Of a stretch of 6,733 nucleotides of DNA, positions 5,660-6,733 are shown piece by piece. Origin of the DNA: an uncultured Pseudobutyrivibrio sp. (GTDB taxonomy: Bacteria > Bacillota > Clostridia > Lachnospirales > Lachnospiraceae). The notes under the pieces are model-generated. The model saw only the letters and a program-made list of their open reading frames with translations, had not been told where the DNA came from and made no database searches. Within the stretch, counting starts at the first letter, position 1; every line of letters starts with the position of its first letter. Location: assembly GCA_900546435.1 (NCBI GenBank), contig URCQ01000046.1:1-6733 (forward strand), written 5' to 3'. The position numbers were made by a program, and so were the translations under genes.

Positions 5660-6517
5660 CTACCGCTCTCTTACAACCTTAATCGTTGCGCAGAAATCTT
5701 CCTTTCCATATCCTGCATCCATTGCCTTTTGATATACATGAAGTGCATTTTCTTCTCCTGGCATTAATACTCCACATTCTTTTGCTAAGTTCATACAAAT
5801 ATTCACATCTTTGTACTCATTTTCAATTGAAAATGCCGTCGTATAATCCTCCTTTGAAATCGGCTCTTTCTTGGAATCCAGATAAAAGTTTTGTCCACCA
5901 CCATAAGAAATTGCCTGTGCAAATGTCATAATGTCAATACCATTTGCCGCTGCAAGTGTGGACGTCTCATTAACACCATTTTGAATCTGCGATACCAGTG
6001 CATTATGACAAATTTTCATAACAAGTCCTTTTCCGTTATCTCCCATGCGGATGATATTTTCGCCCATATATGAAAGGATTGGCTTCATTGCTTCAAACGT
6101 TGCCTCATCACCACCTACATAGATACCAAGCTTTCCAGCAATTGCCGCTGGTTTACTTTTAACAACGGGAGCATCGATAAACTGTGCACCGGTTGCTTTC
6201 ACCATTCTGGATATTTCGACAGATACTGACGGATCAATCGTACTCATATCAATACATGTCTTTGATGCATCAAGTACAGGCAGCACCTCCTGGTAAACGC
6301 TTCGTGAATGCTCTGACTTTGGCACCATGGAAATGATAACATCTGCATGTTCTGCCACTTCCTTAGAACTGGTACAGCCAACAGCTCCAACTGACTCTAA
6401 CTGCTTCACCTTCGCCTCAACAAAGTCAAAAACAAACACCTGATCATTATGCTTCTTTACAATATTTTCACACATGGATTCTCCCATGATTCCCAAACCA
6501 ATAAATCCTATTTTCAT
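5660..6517 (-). CDS. 3-Hydroxyisobutyrate-dehydrogenase-family reductase, probable 3-sulfolactaldehyde reductase
   Basis: This is a cytoplasmic beta-hydroxyacid dehydrogenase of 285 residues, normal family length. An N-terminal Rossmann domain carries GLGIMG (7-12). Asp31 at the end of the second strand suggests NADH rather than NADPH. The substrate segment reads DAPVVKSK (115-122) where canonical members have DAPVSGG. A basic residue (Lys120) there could hold a sulfonate instead of a carboxylate. The catalytic Lys lies in KICHN (Lys168, Asn172). In this cluster it would reduce 3-sulfolactaldehyde, released by the transaldolase, to 2,3-dihydroxypropane-1-sulfonate and regenerate NAD+ in fermentation. 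The start ATG has AAGGAG 8 nt upstream. It lies 55 nt behind the transaldolase gene. Family membership is certain. The substrate rests on neighbours and the altered binding motif. Tartronate-semialdehyde reductase is the main alternative. Confidence 0.87.
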   Translation of the reverse strand: MKIGFIGLGIMGESMCENIVKKHNDQVFVFDFVEAKVKQLESVGAVGCTSSKEVAEHADVIISMVPKSEHSRSVYQEVLPVLDASKTCIDMSTIDPSVSVEISRMVKATGAQFIDAPVVKSKPAAIAGKLGIYVGGDEATFEAMKPILSYMGENIIRMGDNGKGLVMKICHNALVSQIQNGVNETSTLAAANGIDIMTFAQAISYGGGQNFYLDSKKEPISKEDYTTAFSIENEYKDVNICMNLAKECGVLMPGEENALHVYQKAMDAGYGKEDFCATIKVVRER

Positions 6518-6534
6518 GCTATTATCTCCTTCTA

Positions 6535-6557
6535 TGTCAGATAGTTTCTTTCTGACA
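6535..6557 (-). other. Intercistronic hairpin between transaldolase and reductase genes
   Basis: On the minus strand TGTCAGA and TCTGACA form a perfect 7-bp stem around a 9-nt loop, shortly before the AAGGAG of the reductase gene. No T-tract follows, so it is not a classic terminator. It could protect the upstream transaldolase mRNA end or set relative expression of the two genes. Confidence 0.5.
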
Positions 6558-6572
6558 CCTCACAATTTCTAT

Positions 6573-6733
6573 TTACTCGGTAACCGTCTGATCCCATGCA
6601 CCCTGGAATTTTGCCATGCCATAATCCGTAAACGGATGATACATACTGTCCTTATATACCTGTAACCCAGCAGTTACAATATCAGCACCAGCTCTTGCAC
6701 AGTCTACAAACTGCTTTCCATTGCGAACAGCTG
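6573..6733 (-). CDS. sftT: Transaldolase, 3' end (probable 6-deoxy-6-sulfofructose transaldolase; cut by window edge)
   Basis: Only the last 52 residues are present. The stop is TAA at 6573-6575 and the rest lies beyond 6733. The segment GKQFVDCARAGADIVTAG followed by LQVYKDSMYHPFTDYGMAKF and GAWDQT matches the end of class I aldolases of the transaldolase / fructose-6-phosphate aldolase family, where AGADIVT forms a late barrel strand and a helix with hPxTDxGxxxF closes the protein. The catalytic Lys would be in the missing part. With the isomerase, reductase, DUF4867 and TauE genes behind it, the best reading is the sulfofructose transaldolase that splits 6-deoxy-6-sulfofructose and passes the C3 unit to glyceraldehyde 3-phosphate. 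An ordinary transaldolase cannot be excluded from this fragment alone. Confidence 0.75.
   Translation of the reverse strand, partial: AVRNGKQFVDCARAGADIVTAGLQVYKDSMYHPFTDYGMAKFQGAWDQTVTE

Noticed and set aside
1..6733. CRISPR arrays, insertion sequences, tRNA or rRNA genes.
   Set aside because: I saw no regularly spaced repeats, transposase-like frames, terminal repeats or structured RNA signatures.

Overview
This window is 6.7 kb from a low-GC, spore-forming Firmicute. It is most likely a gut-type Lachnospiraceae (Clostridia) related to the Agathobacter/Eubacterium rectale group. The evidence is a spoIIID sporulation regulator, strong AGGAGG-type ribosome binding sites, A/T-rich spacers, and a catabolic cluster of the type known from intestinal Firmicutes. 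Every gene I can support lies on the minus strand, so the region is read from high to low coordinates. I see no plus-strand gene.

Positions 6733 to 1557 (upstream to downstream) hold six tightly packed genes: the 3' end of a transaldolase, a 3-hydroxyisobutyrate-dehydrogenase-family reductase, a DUF4867-type protein, a TauE/SafE-family membrane transporter, an L-fucose-isomerase-like sugar isomerase and a ROK-family regulator. Gaps are 0 to about 55 nt, with coupled stop/start junctions. I interpret this set as the transaldolase version of sulfoglycolysis (sulfo-TAL). The isomerase would turn sulfoquinovose (SQ, the plant sulfolipid sugar) into 6-deoxy-6-sulfofructose. The transaldolase would move the C3 unit onto glyceraldehyde 3-phosphate, giving fructose 6-phosphate and 3-sulfolactaldehyde (SLA). 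The reductase would reduce SLA to 2,3-dihydroxypropane-1-sulfonate (DHPS). The TauE-like protein would carry the C3 sulfonate out of the cell, and the ROK protein would sense the pathway. A reductase rather than an aldehyde dehydrogenase fits a fermenting anaerobe that uses SLA as an electron sink. The role of the DUF4867 protein is not known to me. The pathway itself was described around 2020, so the novelty here lies in the DUF4867 gene, the transport step and the regulation.

Positions 1556 to 1 hold chromosomal genes of unrelated function: spoIIID (mother-cell sporulation regulator, probably TTG start), upp (uracil phosphoribosyltransferase) and the 5' part of a shikimate-kinase-like gene cut by the window edge. 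The spoIIID upstream region has a near-consensus SigE promoter and a match to the SpoIIID binding consensus. A sigma-A-type promoter for upp overlaps the spoIIID stop codon, and a hairpin downstream of upp may be its terminator. No clear terminator separates the sulfo-TAL operon from spoIIID.
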